64,000 nucleotides of DNA from Entoloma clypeatum. Lineage: Eukaryota; Basidiomycota; Agaricomycetes; Agaricales; Entolomataceae. The position numbers and the translations under genes are program-made. Each line of letters begins with the position of its first letter. The stretch's first letter is position 1. Shown piece after piece: positions 33,527-45,901 of the stretch. The notes below the pieces were generated by a model. That model saw only the letters and a program-made list of their open reading frames with translations, did no database searches and was not told where the DNA came from. Location: assembly GCA_963565915.1 (NCBI GenBank), contig OY751494.1:1116001-1180000 (forward strand). Reading direction: 5' to 3'.

Positions 33527-36500
33527 ATGTCCCTGTACTCAAAATTCCCCTTTGCACTCTCTCAGACCACAGCAACAGCGATCCCCGGAACTGATGACGC
33601 CCATGATCTATCACCCTCCGTCAACGAGCTAAATACCGTGTCAAACCAGTCGTCCGATGTTCGGACGGGCTCCACTGCATCGGCTTCAGAGCGGCAAGCA
33701 AAGCTCACTTTTTTAGAATCAGAGAGCTCCGATCTCGAGTCGGGGAACGAACAACAAGACGCCGTAGACCACCCCTCCGAGGACACGAGTCACCTGCACA
33801 CGATGTATCCGCAGCGCACGTCTTCTCCTGGCCCACGATCCTGCAGCATTCCTCGGTTCTCGAGGGCCCTGACGATGCCCTTACCGTCCCAGCTGGGATA
33901 CCTTAAACACCCATATCGATCCGACCCCTTGTTTCCGCCAGAAGAGTCGCTCCCGCCGGACTCGTCGTCGCGGATACAGGAGATGTCTGTCGAACTGGCG
34001 GATTCTGTGCAGGCGATGATTCAGACGATGCTGCAGATATCGCCTCCGCAGCTGTTGGACCCCGCGAAGGAGCAGCTTTCGGCGTGTTCGCTTTCGGTGC
34101 CGGCGTCGTCCATGTCTGCGATGCTGACGTTGATGAAGAACCTCAATTATATATCGGCGAATATGGAGAGGCTGTGCTCGCAGCAGTCCCAGACGCTGGA
34201 AGAGAAAGACGTTGAGCTGGAGAAGCGCCTGTTGGATTCACCTGTGGTGCCGGTTGATTTTGACATTGGAGAGTTGTTGCAGAGCGTGGGGGATTCCCTC
34301 AGCGGGAGTGCTGCGCAGGCGGGGGTGGACTTGGTGCTGTATCATGGGATTGATATAGATATGAGGCATGTGTCTGTGAGGGGCGACGAGAATGGGACGT
34401 CCTACGCCTTGTCGCATGTAAGTCGTAAGCTGTTGGCTTCTTTTCTCATGACGCTCAGCACACTCCACTTTTTAGGTCATCCGAAGAATACTAGAAACCA
34501 CTCGGCCCGGTGATTCCATCGAGCTTGGCCTCCTTCTGGGGTCCATTGACCTGACCACTGGACTGCCAAATTACGAACACTCCTCAGACTTGGAAAGCCC
34601 GCTGCTATGTACAATTCGAATTTCCCATAAATTTGCGACCGAATTCACGTCTTCGATTTCTGCGAACAAACCTGCTCCTCCAGATCGCCCCCAGCCCATG
34701 TTGTCAGGTCGCTTGCTATGTCGTCTGCTTCACCACATAGGGGCGAGCCTGGTTCCAGATTTGCCACCGACCACAGGCCTCAAAGGTACTCGTACGTGCG
34801 ATTTTGTCCTACCCCTTAGACGTGGATATTCGTCCACGGCCATTACTCCCATCGTTGGACAGCTTATCGATGAAGAATCCATGGCAGGGGAACCTTCCAT
34901 TGAACAGCTTGTATTGTTCGCGGAAGGTTTGAAGGGAAAGAAGGTCACGCTATATGCGAGCACGAAAGGCTCGTTTGCACAACACCTCACCAGATACCTC
35001 ATCGCTTGGGGCGTGGACATTACTCACGTATCGCCAGATGGTGTCGTCGATGACGTTGTAGAGAGCCCTCCTCCGTCGGGCATCCCGTCAGAACCTCCTC
35101 CCAGCATCGCCTCTGTGCTCATGCAAGCGGAAAATGGGCCGTCAGATCCCATGCAGCTATCTTCCTCTCAACCGTCTTTCATATTCATTGATGATGACCT
35201 AGAAGTTCTCAAAGAACGCTTACGCCTGTTACGCTCTGAAAAGTCAACGACACTCCGTAAACGGCCCTCTTTGGCGGCCTATCGGCCACGATCGTCTCCA
35301 CAAATTACGCGAATAGCAAACACGATACCGTCTCCGCTTCCGTCTTCCGTCGTCATTGTTCATTTTACGAGTCTGTCAAACTACAAAAGCATCAAAGACA
35401 TTGTGCATTCTATCGTCTCTTCTCACACAGGATCGACTGCGCCCGTACCAGAAGTCATGATCATCCCCAAGCCCGCTGGACCTCGGCGGTTCCTCACGGC
35501 ACTATACACGGCCATGATGAAACCTGTCGTGGACCCCTTCTTCTCACCCATCGCCACCGCCCCCAGCAGTCCGACATTCCATCCCACCGGGTCCTTCTTC
35601 CATTCCTACCACAACCCGGAAAACAACAACATCGGCAACCACAGCACCAGCACTAGCACGAACAACAACTCCCCCCGTTCCGTCTCCAAGACGCCGAGAC
35701 CGGTCAACTCGAGGAACGGCTCGGACCGGTCGTCAAAGTCTGCAAAGGATATTTCAGAGCTGTGCAAGCACCCGACGCCGGCGTCGTCCCCGCTGGCGAT
35801 ATCTGAGAACATGGAGTACTTTCCGGAGGCGGCGGTGCAGCTGGGGACGTCGCCGTCGTCGGGGCTGGTGATACAGAGTCCGGATGGGCAGCATGCGGGG
35901 ATATTTTTTCATCCGAGGCAGAAGGGGGCGCAGAGGACGCCGTCGGCTACGCATGTGATGGAGAGGGATAAGGGGCAGTTGCAGGTCATACCTGGGCCGG
36001 AGCAGGGGGGGAAGAGGTCGGGTTCGAAGTTGTCGGTGACTGCGTGTGGGAGTGGTGGTGGTGGCAGTGGTGGGTCGGGGACGTATTTGAGGACGATGAC
36101 GGCATCGCCTGTGAGTGTGGTTTCGTCGAAGAAGTCGCCGAGGCCACCTTTTGCGTCGTCGTCGACGTCGTCGACTGGGAGTGGTGATGGTGGTGGGGGT
36201 GGACAGGGGTCGTCGCTGACGACACCACGGAAAAGGGCGTCGACGGGGGATATGACGCCTCCCAGGAAGGGGTCTGGGGATGGTGAGGAGGTGCCGGCCA
36301 AGAGGCCGGTGCAGAGGAGGACGACGGTGGAGGGGTCGGTTGCGCCTGCGGGGGTGATGGCTGCTGCGTCGAAGAAGGCCAAGGCTGCTGGGGATGGGAA
36401 TATTGTACCTCCGATCAGTGTGTTGATTGTTGATGGTGAGTTTTGTGGTTTTGTGTCATCAATTTGCTGATTGGTTTGTGGATAGACAACCCGATTAATC

Positions 36501-37546
36501 AGACGATTCTTTCGGCGTTTATGAGGAAGAAGGGGATCAGGTTTGAGGTGGCGTGTAATGGGCAGGAGGCGGTGTTGAAATGGAAGACTGGAGGGTTCCA
36601 TTTGATCTTGGTTCGTACTTCGTTTCTTATGTCTGATTCGCGCTGATGGTGTGGTGATTTATCTAGATGGACATTCAGATGCCTGTCATGGATGGTATAC
36701 AAGCTACGAAAGAGATACGCATGATGGAGCAGAACAACGCGGCTGCTGGGTATCCTCCCGGGACACCATCGTTTGACGACCGACCACCGGCGCTACGGAC
36801 ACCATCTGAATCGTCATCGACAGACACGAGGGGGTTATGCTCCCCGTACCGGTCGTCTGTGATCATCGTTGCGCTAACGGCGTCGTCGCTGCAGAGCGAT
36901 CGAGTGGCGGCGCTCGCAGCGGGGTGCAATGACTTTTTGACGAAGCCGGTGTCGCTGTTGTGGTTGAACAGCAAGATTATAGAGTGGGGATCGATCAAGG
37001 CACTGCAGATGTGGGCTGATCCGAGGCCGGAGTCTGGTGGTGCTGTGAATTTGGTGAATGTGCAGGTTGCACAGGCGAGGGCGGTGGCGGAGAGGTTGCA
37101 TGTGCCGAGTGGGAAGGCGCCCGGGAGGCAGAAGACGCCGAGTCCGAGTAGGAAGGTCGGAGATGCGACGGGCGCGCAGATGGCCGGAGGCTCGCGGGGG
37201 CATCGAGGTGCGTGGGACTTGTTTGCGTTCCATGAGATTGGCGCATGATGCTGAGATGAAATTTGAAATTTTTTCTGACATAGAGGGACCCTCGCCACCG
37301 CCGTCTCCTAAGACGCTGAATGAACTAGCGAAGGGTCAGTGTTATTTTGTTTTTACATTTGGAGTTGGTAGATTGACGTGATGACTTGGTTTTGTAGATT
37401 TGGCGCAAGGTACTTGTGGGGTGTTTTTCTTCCTGCTTGTCATTTTTTGACCTGTTGTGTGTGAAGGTGGTCGTCGTACGTCGCTGACTCCGACTGGTTC
37501 TGGGGTTGTTGTAGAAGGTGAATCGAGGAGTGATCGGCCGCCGTGA
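33527..37546 (+). CDS. SSK1: response regulator of the SSK1 type (HOG pathway)
   Basis: Cytosolic response regulator that receives phosphate from a histidine phosphorelay and controls the HOG MAPK cascade. Exons 33527-34417, 34476-36435, 36486-36610, 36667-37207, 37284-37334, 37398-37409 and 37467-37546 give 1219 residues. The long N-terminus is disordered. A central block (SHVIRRILETTRPGD, IELGLLL, LHHIGASLVPDLPP) resembles a decayed histidine-kinase-type ATPase region, as in other basidiomycete SSK1 proteins. The receiver domain spans VLIVDDNPINQTILSAF, HLILMDIQMPVMDG with the phospho-acceptor Asp, VALTASSLQSDR, and CNDFLTKPVS with its Lys. Intron 36611-36666 falls just before MDIQMP. The start is uncertain: another plausible N-terminal frame from ATG 33334 (MTKYSTVAPPPDD) overlaps and would need a very short intron to join. 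Confidence 0.9.
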
Positions 37547-37801
37547 GGTTGGTGATCGAATATTGCTTGCGTTGCGCTGGTTCTTTTTTTCGTTTTTGTA
37601 GTAGTTGAGGAGTATTAACGCCGGAACTGAATTGAATTCAATGAGAGTGTTCACGTGGAAACTGGTGAAAGTTGCAGCTCCGCGATTTTAGAGTATTTGG
37701 TGGGTTTCTGATCCTCTCAGTGGTTCCACCCACCACCCGGTACCCATCCCTCGCCAGCGCTTCCAGCCCCCCCGTCGCCGCCGCCAGCCGCGGCGTTGAC
37801 C

Positions 37802-40800
37802 ATGAACTCGATAACAGATCCCTCAAAGAAAACTTCGATAAACTCTCTTCTCAACCCAGAGGCTTCTTCCACCTCGTTCGCAGCCAGCGTCGTCGCTTCT
37901 GCAAATCAAGCCCAGCCCCACCACCCCCACCATGCCGACACGTACACCTCGCCGTTCGTCAACGGCTCTTCTTTCCATCTAAGAGCAGCAGACTGGGGCA
38001 TCTCCGACGATCCTGCCAAGAGGAAGCTCGAAAACGGCGGTCGATATCACTATCAACATAGCCCCGATTCTTCTCCAATCTATCCTGCCCACACCGCTCC
38101 GCGGATACTCAAGACACGCGATGACGTGTATGCCATGGAGGGGCAGGTGTGGCAGGCGCACCAGGACGTGGCTTATGCCACTCCTGTTATAGCACCGATG
38201 TATTCTGATGAACGCACAGGTTCGTCTCGCACCCGGAAAGAAAAACCATTGACTGATCTTATCACACGCAGTCTTATCGGGAGATTACCCTTCACACAGT
38301 CAGTCTTTTTGATCCTTGTCCGCCGCGAGTTCGCGTCGCGTCATTGACGCTCAAAACCGCAGGTAACTTCCCACAGGCGTATCAAGAGCAGGGTCCCCCT
38401 GGGATGCCCCAAGGTGCGGCTGTCTGCTGATACTTTGTTGACTCACTAAACACGTTTGTATTATAGCTTGGCAGACTACGGAGCGGGCTTCCGTGCGGCT
38501 GGCGGCACGTGGGAGCGTTCAAGACCCACGATACGGCGACGCAGCGTACTACCATGTCCATGCCCCCGGGAACGGCCTTTATGCCGCGCCGCTGTACGCC
38601 CAGCACCCGCCGCCGCCGCAACAGCAGCAGCAGCAGCACCAAGAGGCGCAGTATTCACAGCCCTCGCAGCCACAGCTACCCCCGCAACAGCAGTTGCCAC
38701 GTGTCGTTCAACCTCCACCGGAAAAGAGGCAGTTGTCTGAGGAGGGCGAGTCTGCGCCGAGATCGAAGAGATCAAAGTCCACGGTGGCTAAGGCTTCAGG
38801 TATGTTGTAGGTTTACTTTTCGGGTGATGGTCAGGGTATCTGACGAATGTGTAAAGGCCAGTCTAAACGTGGATATAATGCCAAGAAACGGAGTGAAGCT
38901 GCTCAGATTGCGGCACAGCAAGGTGCGAAATAGCATCTGATGGCCTTACGACTTGTCAACCCAATAACTTTTTCTGCCTTCAGCACAAATGATTCCTGCT
39001 GTGTCATATACTCCTATGGCGGGAGAGAAGGGCAAGCAAAAGGCTGATGATTGTGAGTTGGAATTCATGTCTATCTTGGGTTTTGGAGCGCTGATAGGAA
39101 GGGGTAATCAGCGCCCACGACGATTGTTCCTACTGAAGCCAGCGGTGCCGCAGCCTTGGTTGCGGAGCTCCAGTTTGCGCGCTGCATGTCGAACCGATAT
39201 AAAAATGACTCATTCCCGCGTTGCGTGTCGTGCACGCGTCGTTGGGCCGGAGATACCTGTCGCTTTCAGAATATCAGATTCTTTGTGAAAGACGCACAGA
39301 GGAATATCGTTGGGATCAGCTTTGTCGAGGCCCAGAAGGCCGATCTCCCGACGATGGATTTTCCGATGTATTGGAATGTTTCCTTGAAGCCACATCATAT
39401 CAATAGGACCAAGGTATGTGTTTCTCATCGGTATTTCGGACCGGGCAAGATTGTAATCGATGTGTCATGTCCAGAAAACGATCGCACAGGCGTTGCTGCC
39501 TGTTCTCCAGAAAGAAAGGGAGCATCTCAAACTACCGGAGCTTATCCATCGGCCCCGTGAAAGCGATGTCCGCGCTACATGCGGTGAGACCTTCCTTTCC
39601 CTCCAGCCCATCTCAGCCGTACTAATGCCTCAATCGAAGATACGTGCATGACTTCTATATTTTCGACCTCATGGATGTGCCGATTGTGCGGGCGCGAAGC
39701 GTGTGCTGAATGTTTCGATACCGTTACGGACATCACGACAGACCGTCCTGGGGCGAATCATGCAGAGGCTGCGGCTCTCCAGTTGAGGCGGGAGAGGCAT
39801 GCGCACAATAATCCGTTCTTTTTGGCGTGTACGAGAAGGAATGAGCACCAGGCCAAGGACTTTTCCCCGATGTCGAGGTTTAACGCGACTGAGCTTGAGA
39901 AGGCGATTGAGGAGATGGAGAAGCTGCTGAAGGAGGAGTTAGGGGATGTGCAGGGGGGTTTGGCTTTGTCGAGTAATCAGAATGGACAGGATCAACAGGA
40001 GACTTTGTCGTCCGACTTGGTTCCGACGGGGCCGGTCCATCCTTCGTTGCAGAAGCTTTCCGAGGCGGCGGCGGCGGCAGCGAACGCGAACGCGGGCACA
40101 AACTCAGCGAATGATGCGAATGCTGCCGCGAGGCTTCCCGATGCGGGCGGTCCACCCCTCAACACGAATGGGAGCGGTGCTGCCGGCCCAGCTGAGTATC
40201 TTCCTCCCAATTTGGCCGAGACGGTCGTCAACACGCCTACGCTGCCGCTGCAACGGTTTGCGGATGGGGAGCTCACAGAGGCGAATTTCCCTGGGATTTG
40301 GGCGTTGGGTCAGCCGCTGGTCGTCACGGGCGTCGGGTCCAGGTTCAAGATTGAATGGACGCCGGAGTACTTTATTGAGAAGTATGGGACGCAGGGGTGT
40401 TTGATCATTGAGTGTCAGACGGAGGTGAACAAGAGGATCACGGTTGGGGAGTTTTTCAAGGATTTTGGAAAGTATGAAGGGAGGACGGAGTGCTGGAAGT
40501 TGAAGGTATGTGTTTGAGAATCGTTGCTTTTTCTTTCTAGGGGCCGTCTGTTGATGCTTGTGCAGGATTGGCCTCCGTCGACGGATTTCAAGACGGCTTT
40601 CCCGGAGCTGTATGAGGATTTCAGTCGGGTTGTGCCTGTCCCTAGCTATGTCCGGCGGGATGGTGTGCTTAACCTTGCTTCGCACTTTCCTACGAATACG
40701 ATTGCTCCCGATCTTGGTATGTATATACTCGTTCTTCGTCATCCTGACGATGTGTGCTTAAAATCTTACTTTACAGGTCCGAAAATGTACAATGCGATGG

Positions 40801-41543
40801 CCTCTAATCAAAACGCTGGTAGCAAAGGGTCTACAAGGTTGCACATGGACATGGCAGACGCGCTGAACATTATGACGTTCTCTTCCCCCTGCCCCGACGG
40901 GAGCCCCGGATGTGCGGTGTGGGACCTCTTTCGTGCGGAGGACAGCGATAGGTTGCGGGCGTTTTTGAACAAGAAGTTTGGACATGGAAAGACGAGGGCG
41001 AACGGCGATGGTGCGGGGAACCTCGTTCCTGGCAGTGGGAAGCGGGCTGCGGCTGCTGCTGCTGCTGCTGCGGTGCAACCGGATTGGGGGGCGGTGAATG
41101 ATCCGATTCATGGACAGCAGTTTTATTTGGATGAGGAACTGAAGGCGGTGTTGTTCAAGGAGACGGGTGTGAAGAGCTATAGGTTTTATCAGCGGCCTGG
41201 GGAGGCGGTGTTTATACCTGCTGGGTGTGCTCATCAGGTATGTGTGTGTGTGTGTGTGTTTTTTTCGAACTTCTGTCTTCGTTGTTGGTGGGTTTTGGAG
41301 GGTTTACTGACGTTGGATTTTATCAAACTTTTTTGGTAGGTTGCGAATCTTGCGGATTGCATCAAAGTCGCGATCGACTTTGTGAGCCCGGAGAATATTG
41401 AGCGGTGTGAGAAGTTGACGAAAGAGTTTAGGGAGCAGAATCAGAGGAAGGTGTGGAAGGAGGATGTGTTGCAGTTGAGGACGATGATGTGGTTTGCGTG
41501 GTTGTCGTGTCGGCAGCAGGAGGAGGATATGGAGGAAGATTAA
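37802..41543 (+). CDS. KDM3-type JmjC histone demethylase-like protein
   Basis: Multi-exon nuclear protein. The disordered N-terminus (MNSITDPSKKTSIN) is rich in His, Pro and Gln and carries a basic KRSKSTVAKAS segment. A cysteine-rich zinc region follows: FARCMSNRYKNDSFPRCVSC with TRRWAGDTCRF near 39168, and MCRLCGREACAECF near 39670. The JmjC domain begins with FADGELTEANFPGIWALGQP and contains the iron ligands His and Asp in TRLHMDMADALN (near 40840). The third ligand His is in FIPAGCAHQV, split by intron 41238-41339, and NLADCIKVAIDFVSPENI follows. This matches KDM3/JMJD1 (LHxDxSDAxN; APHQVxNLxSCIKVAxDFVSPE), whose known reaction is demethylation of H3K9me1/2 with 2-oxoglutarate and Fe(II). 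All three metal ligands are present, so activity is plausible. Introns 40506-40565 and 40717-40776 are clear. Several upstream introns were not fixed exactly. Confidence 0.87.
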
Positions 41544-43568
41544 TAGCGGTGATATTTTGGTGGTGATGCTAAGGGATGGGTGGGGTGGGATAGGGTATTC
41601 ATGCGGCTCTGGGATTGGATGCGCTCTATGGAGGGGGAGACTTGATGATCGCGATCGGTTGACTTGGTCACCGTTGTTGCACCGATGGGAGAGGTTATGC
41701 ATATCTTTTTTTTATTTCCGTTGCTGCTATCCCTCCGTGCTTTAAGTTAAAGAAGTAATTGTGGAACTCCATCACTAAATTTGGGAAGATCTGACGAGCG
41801 ATTATGATGAACAGAATTCATTACAATTTGATATAATCACCGTGAATTTATACCAGATTGTATACGAGCTCGTGATCACAGATAACCTCAGACGAGCGAC
41901 GCCCAAAATTGACAATCACCATGAAGGTTGCCAACTTATCCTATCATTGGATTGAATTGTCAACTTTCCGTCAGTATTATTATTCCTCATGATGGGATCC
42001 ATGATATTGTATTGAAATTTAAAGGCATTGTGAGGCTGGTCAACTGTTCAATGGCTCGCACTGTGTATGAAAGCTTGGCAAGTATTATGCACAATTCTCA
42101 TTATAGGCCCGGGACAGTGGGACGGTGGAAAAAAGGGGATATTATTATTTGACTATGGACGTCCAGGTTGCAACGCGTGATTGTGAACGACGAACTATGT
42201 AAGTAAATATGCTTTGATGGTTCCTGAGCCCCCAGCCTCGTTTCCAAAATTTCCGTCAAGAGACTCGCTCAACACTGACCTACATTTTGAGTGCAATTGC
42301 TAGAGCGAGTTGTTAGTGCCCGAAGTTGAGCCTTATGACAGTGGCGAAAATTCTCACCAGAGAAATAAAGCCAAACTCAATAATAATCAGTTTCTGACCT
42401 CCACTGGCATTCAAAAGTGTGTTCTAGCGTGGTTCCTTGACGCACTAAGGATAGATGGTGTCAGTCAAAAGATGGCTACTCATACATCATAAGCTTACAG
42501 GCAAGCTTGCTCCGGGGCTCAACGACAATCTCAGCCTGTAGAGTGAACAACTCACTAGCACACAATGCAAAAGGGTTGTGATTCACATTGAGTTGCACTG
42601 GACAAGATGGTGGGGATAAAGGAAACAAGGTCATGCGAGATCCATGGCAGCACACAGGTATTTATGGAAAGTCAAACTAATGCAGCCTAATGCGGTCGTC
42701 ACCAAAAGTCCATGTGATCACAAAATCGGACCTCAGGCTGTTCGTTGTCACGACACGACGGTAACATTCCACACACAATCATTGTTGCCATGTTTCGTGC
42801 CTGGGCATGGGTTCCTATCGGGGGAGCGGGTCGCAGCGAGAGTCCTCCGCCCAGTCTCGACAGGAGAGTCTACGAAATGGGGAAACTGGTGGATCAGGAA
42901 TGTGAGTTGAGCATGAGTTGAGGATGGCTCCCTTCAAGTTATCCAAAGGGTTGAACACGTAGAACCTGTCCGCAGTGTTGCCAATGCCAGTGGTTTGATA
43001 GCTAAGTAGTCTGCGAGAAGTTTATCTGAAGTCATTGTCAGCTGGCGAAGCAAATACAAACAGCTTTCTGGCCATCTCACCCCATACTAGACAAAATTGT
43101 GAAAGGATGAGACCCAGGCATCAGCTCCAGGCGAGATTGTCGAGGGTTGACAACGCCAGCCAAGATGACGACACCTTGACAATCTAATACAATCTCAACG
43201 TGAGATCACAACCGATCACGACCAATTATCCTCCCAATACAAGATTGGTACAAGTTGTGAGAAATAGAACGGTTCGTCAGCTTTTCCAGGTTTTGGTGAT
43301 GTCTGCATATAATGTACAGAACCTTTGTGAATGAATCTCCGAGTCGTGCGTCAGGTCTTTCAGTTAGTGAGTAACATTTCTTTGGTGAATACTGATGACT
43401 TCCGACTGATAGACTGCGTTATTGCGTTTTTAATAGTGTATCTGGTCATGTACTGACATCACCGGTTCATGTTGAAACATCTCTCGCAACTGCGGAGACG
43501 TCTGAGACCTCACAAGCAAGACACCATCCCGCGCGATCCGATTCTACAGATTTCAATCCTCATAAAGA
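41544..43568. other. gene-poor intergenic stretch
   Basis: About 2 kb without a gene that I can support. Reading frames are short and the sequence looks more AT-rich than the flanking genes. No inverted repeat or transposon protein fragment was recognised. It marks the boundary between the conserved gene block and the transposon-rich region. Confidence 0.5.
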
Positions 43569-43990
43569 ATGAACAGCCAAGGAGTCTCGAACGGCACCTC
43601 AGACTGGATTGAGGCTGCGTACAGTACAGCTCCACAATTTTACATGCTTGGCCCGCGACCTCTCTGACAAAATAGGCCTTGTTCGAGATGAATACGTCAA
43701 GTTGTGGGATTATGTAGGGAAAGCCAGGATTCTCCAGTTTCCTAAGATTGGCAGCCTGGCGATTTTAGGTCAACCAGGGCGGTGAGCCCAAACCAAGTTG
43801 TTAACCCACGAAACCTTTCGACTGTATCCAGGTAAATCCCTCTTTTTGAAATATGCTCTTGCGATGGCTCTGTCGAAGAAGATCCCTGTTGTGTTCTGTG
43901 ATTCTCCCCAGGCCTGCTACCTTTGTGGCAAGGATGGCTGCCAAGCTGTCTCACTTTCACATCCAGCATCAGACCTGGAGCAAACACTTG

Positions 43991-45270
43991 TATCCCTCGC
44001 GTCGGGCCACCAAGCTGTTGCAGCTTGGGAAACCTGGCACATGGGGCACTCCATCGACAAAGATTGGGCGGCCGGCGGCCTCGCAGTCTCTGATGACACT
44101 GAAACCTTAGCTATCGGACACGGGTTCTCGAACCTGGTCAGTCTGCTAGGGGGTCTCTCTCAACTGGAAGAAATCCATATATTCACCGACTCTGTCAACG
44201 CCATTCAGCGCGCCACAGACCCGGACCTCCACTCCTCGCAGGCAACTGCGCTTGCTATCGTCAGTAACCTGATTCCTTGGTTTGAGGAACCCAGTCTGAA
44301 TTCCAAGGTCATCTTCCACCATGTCCCCGATTGCTCGGACCATGGATTCGAACCCCACCGTGCAGTGCACGACTTCGCCTCCTCGATTCGCATTGAGTGT
44401 GGTGAGTCGGCCTCCAGATCCCTTGACTTCAACACGAAGCAATTCACGGATGACATGCTCGGTGACTGGGACAATCTGTACCAGTCCCCCAAGTATGTTG
44501 GCCGACACTATCAATTCCCGAGATCGTGCGTCAGACGCCAAGACCACGCTCGGGCCAAACATATGAAGCTGTCCCATCTCAAGGGCGGTACATGGCTTAA
44601 GGATGTGGGTCACTCCCAATCCCTCACGGCACAAATGGTCCGCAGCCTCACCAGCCACGCCCCAATTGGCCACTATAGACACAGGTTCAACATCGGTGAC
44701 AAAGTTGAACAATGCGACTGTGGTCCGGGGTCCGTTGAGGACTTCGCCCACGTTTTCTACAAATGTCTGCACCACCCCACCAGGCCACCAGACATGCCCA
44801 CCTTCTCGAGGAACCCCCCCACCTGGGACGTCTTCGGGAAATTTATCATGGATAACCCAGGGGCATTTGCCTTCCGGGATCGTCCAACGCCCAACACAAC
44901 CGTTGGCGGTAGTCGCGTGGTAGCGTGCTGGGCTCAAAGGGGTGCAGCCCCCTCTGGCAAGCGAACACGACCGAAGGATAAGAACTGCACAGGCGCTTCT
45001 TTGGGGGGCAGGGCGCAGACACCCCCCAGCGCCGCTAACGGCCAACCTCACAAGGTTGGAGTGCTCTTGTATCGCGCGGCTGAATATTCGGGTGCGCATA
45101 CTAACATGTTTGTTTATAACAAACTCCCCCATCCTGGCGCGAGGACTCAACAGCTCGACGGAGCTTTGCGCCGCTTGTTCTTCTTGCGTACGTAGGTCCT
45201 CGGACCGATGTAGTTTACTCTATGTCAAGCGGACTGTACCCTTAGTATACCGCTATACAAATTGTTGACC

Positions 45271-45299
<29 letters not shown>
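43991..45299 (+). mobile_element. 5'-truncated non-LTR retrotransposon (LINE) with poly(A) tail
   Basis: The element begins inside an RNase H domain and so is 5'-truncated. IHIFTDSVNAIQRATDP carries the TDS aspartate motif, followed by ALAIVSNLIPWF and VIFHHVPD. A C-terminal zinc-binding segment CDCGPGSVEDFAHVFYKC is typical of fungal LINE polyproteins. Its frame ends at 45195, a short 3' UTR follows, then 29 consecutive A at 45271-45299. The 14-base text GAGCAAACACTTGT occurs immediately before (43977-43990) and immediately after (45300-45313), a target-site duplication of normal LINE length. The intact duplication and pure A tail suggest a recent insertion. It entered a codon of the host pseudogene and by chance stays in the host frame at its 5' end, creating a misleading 465-codon reading frame (43798-45195). 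Confidence 0.87.
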
Positions 45300-45303
<4 letters not shown>

Positions 45304-45526
45304 AAACACTTGTCTTGGTCGATTCAACCACTCCTAACACTAGATCCCTTCCTGCTGTCTTCTCAAGGGCCAGGTTTGAGGGATACGTTGTACAGGCGGT
45401 ATCTCCGGACAGGGAGTACTGGTACCAGTGGACAAAGGAGAGGTCTTCCCTCGCATGGATCATGAGACTTTGGACAAAGGATGAGGTCTCTCGTCTCCAG
45501 TGAGTGAAATAGTGGCATACGCCGTA

Positions 45527-45901
45527 CTGTAGTATTACGACCGTAGGTTCACATAACGTGTAACACGGGGTCGTGAACTGAACCTATATGACCCTCGTAA
45601 CGCATAACATACCTCCATGAATATGTTCCAAAAGTAACATATTATTTATTTTTTCTGACTACCAAATGCCACAGGCTCTAGTGATTGGGATTCAGTGTTT
45701 CCCTGAGTCTGAATGCCATTTTTTGTTTGAATGGTGACAAGGTGGAATTTTTAAAGCCTTCAGGAGCACAAATTGAGATTATCTGTTAAAAATGAATGAA
45801 TTTCTGACCGTAACGCATGATGCGGGCTTGTGAACCCCCGTCCTGGTGAACCTATTGTGTAATGTGTAACATGGCGTGAATCTATGGTCGTAATACTACA
45901 G
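45527..45901. mobile_element. MITE-like element with TA target site
   Basis: A 375-bp element bounded by terminal inverted repeats. The left end reads CTGTAGTATTACGACC then GTAGGTTCAC. The right end, reversed, reads CTGTAGTATTACGACC then ATAGATTCAC. Each end is flanked by TA (45525-45526 and 45902-45903), as for Tc1/mariner and pogo-type insertions. It has no coding capacity. It sits in what looks like an intron of the NTPase-like pseudogene, between SRLQ with its gtgagt donor and the FDQHTRQLL piece. Confidence 0.75.

Noticed and set aside
33334..33594. ATG 33334 as the start of SSK1
   Set aside because: The frame looks protein-like, but joining it to the SSK1 frame needs a 37-bp intron. 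It was left as an alternative and not adopted.
35909..36601. A 230-codon minus-strand frame inside SSK1
   Set aside because: Pro-rich shadow of the Gly/Ser-rich coding strand, with no start context or motif. SSK1 on the plus strand explains the region.
44146..45150. A 334-codon minus-strand frame over the LINE
   Set aside because: It is antisense to the RNase H and zinc-finger coding sequence and has no protein motif of its own.
43798..45195. A 465-codon open frame read as one RNase H-like gene
   Set aside because: Its first 64 codons are host NTPase-like sequence and the rest is a truncated LINE. The duplicated 14-mer and the poly(A) tail show the junction.
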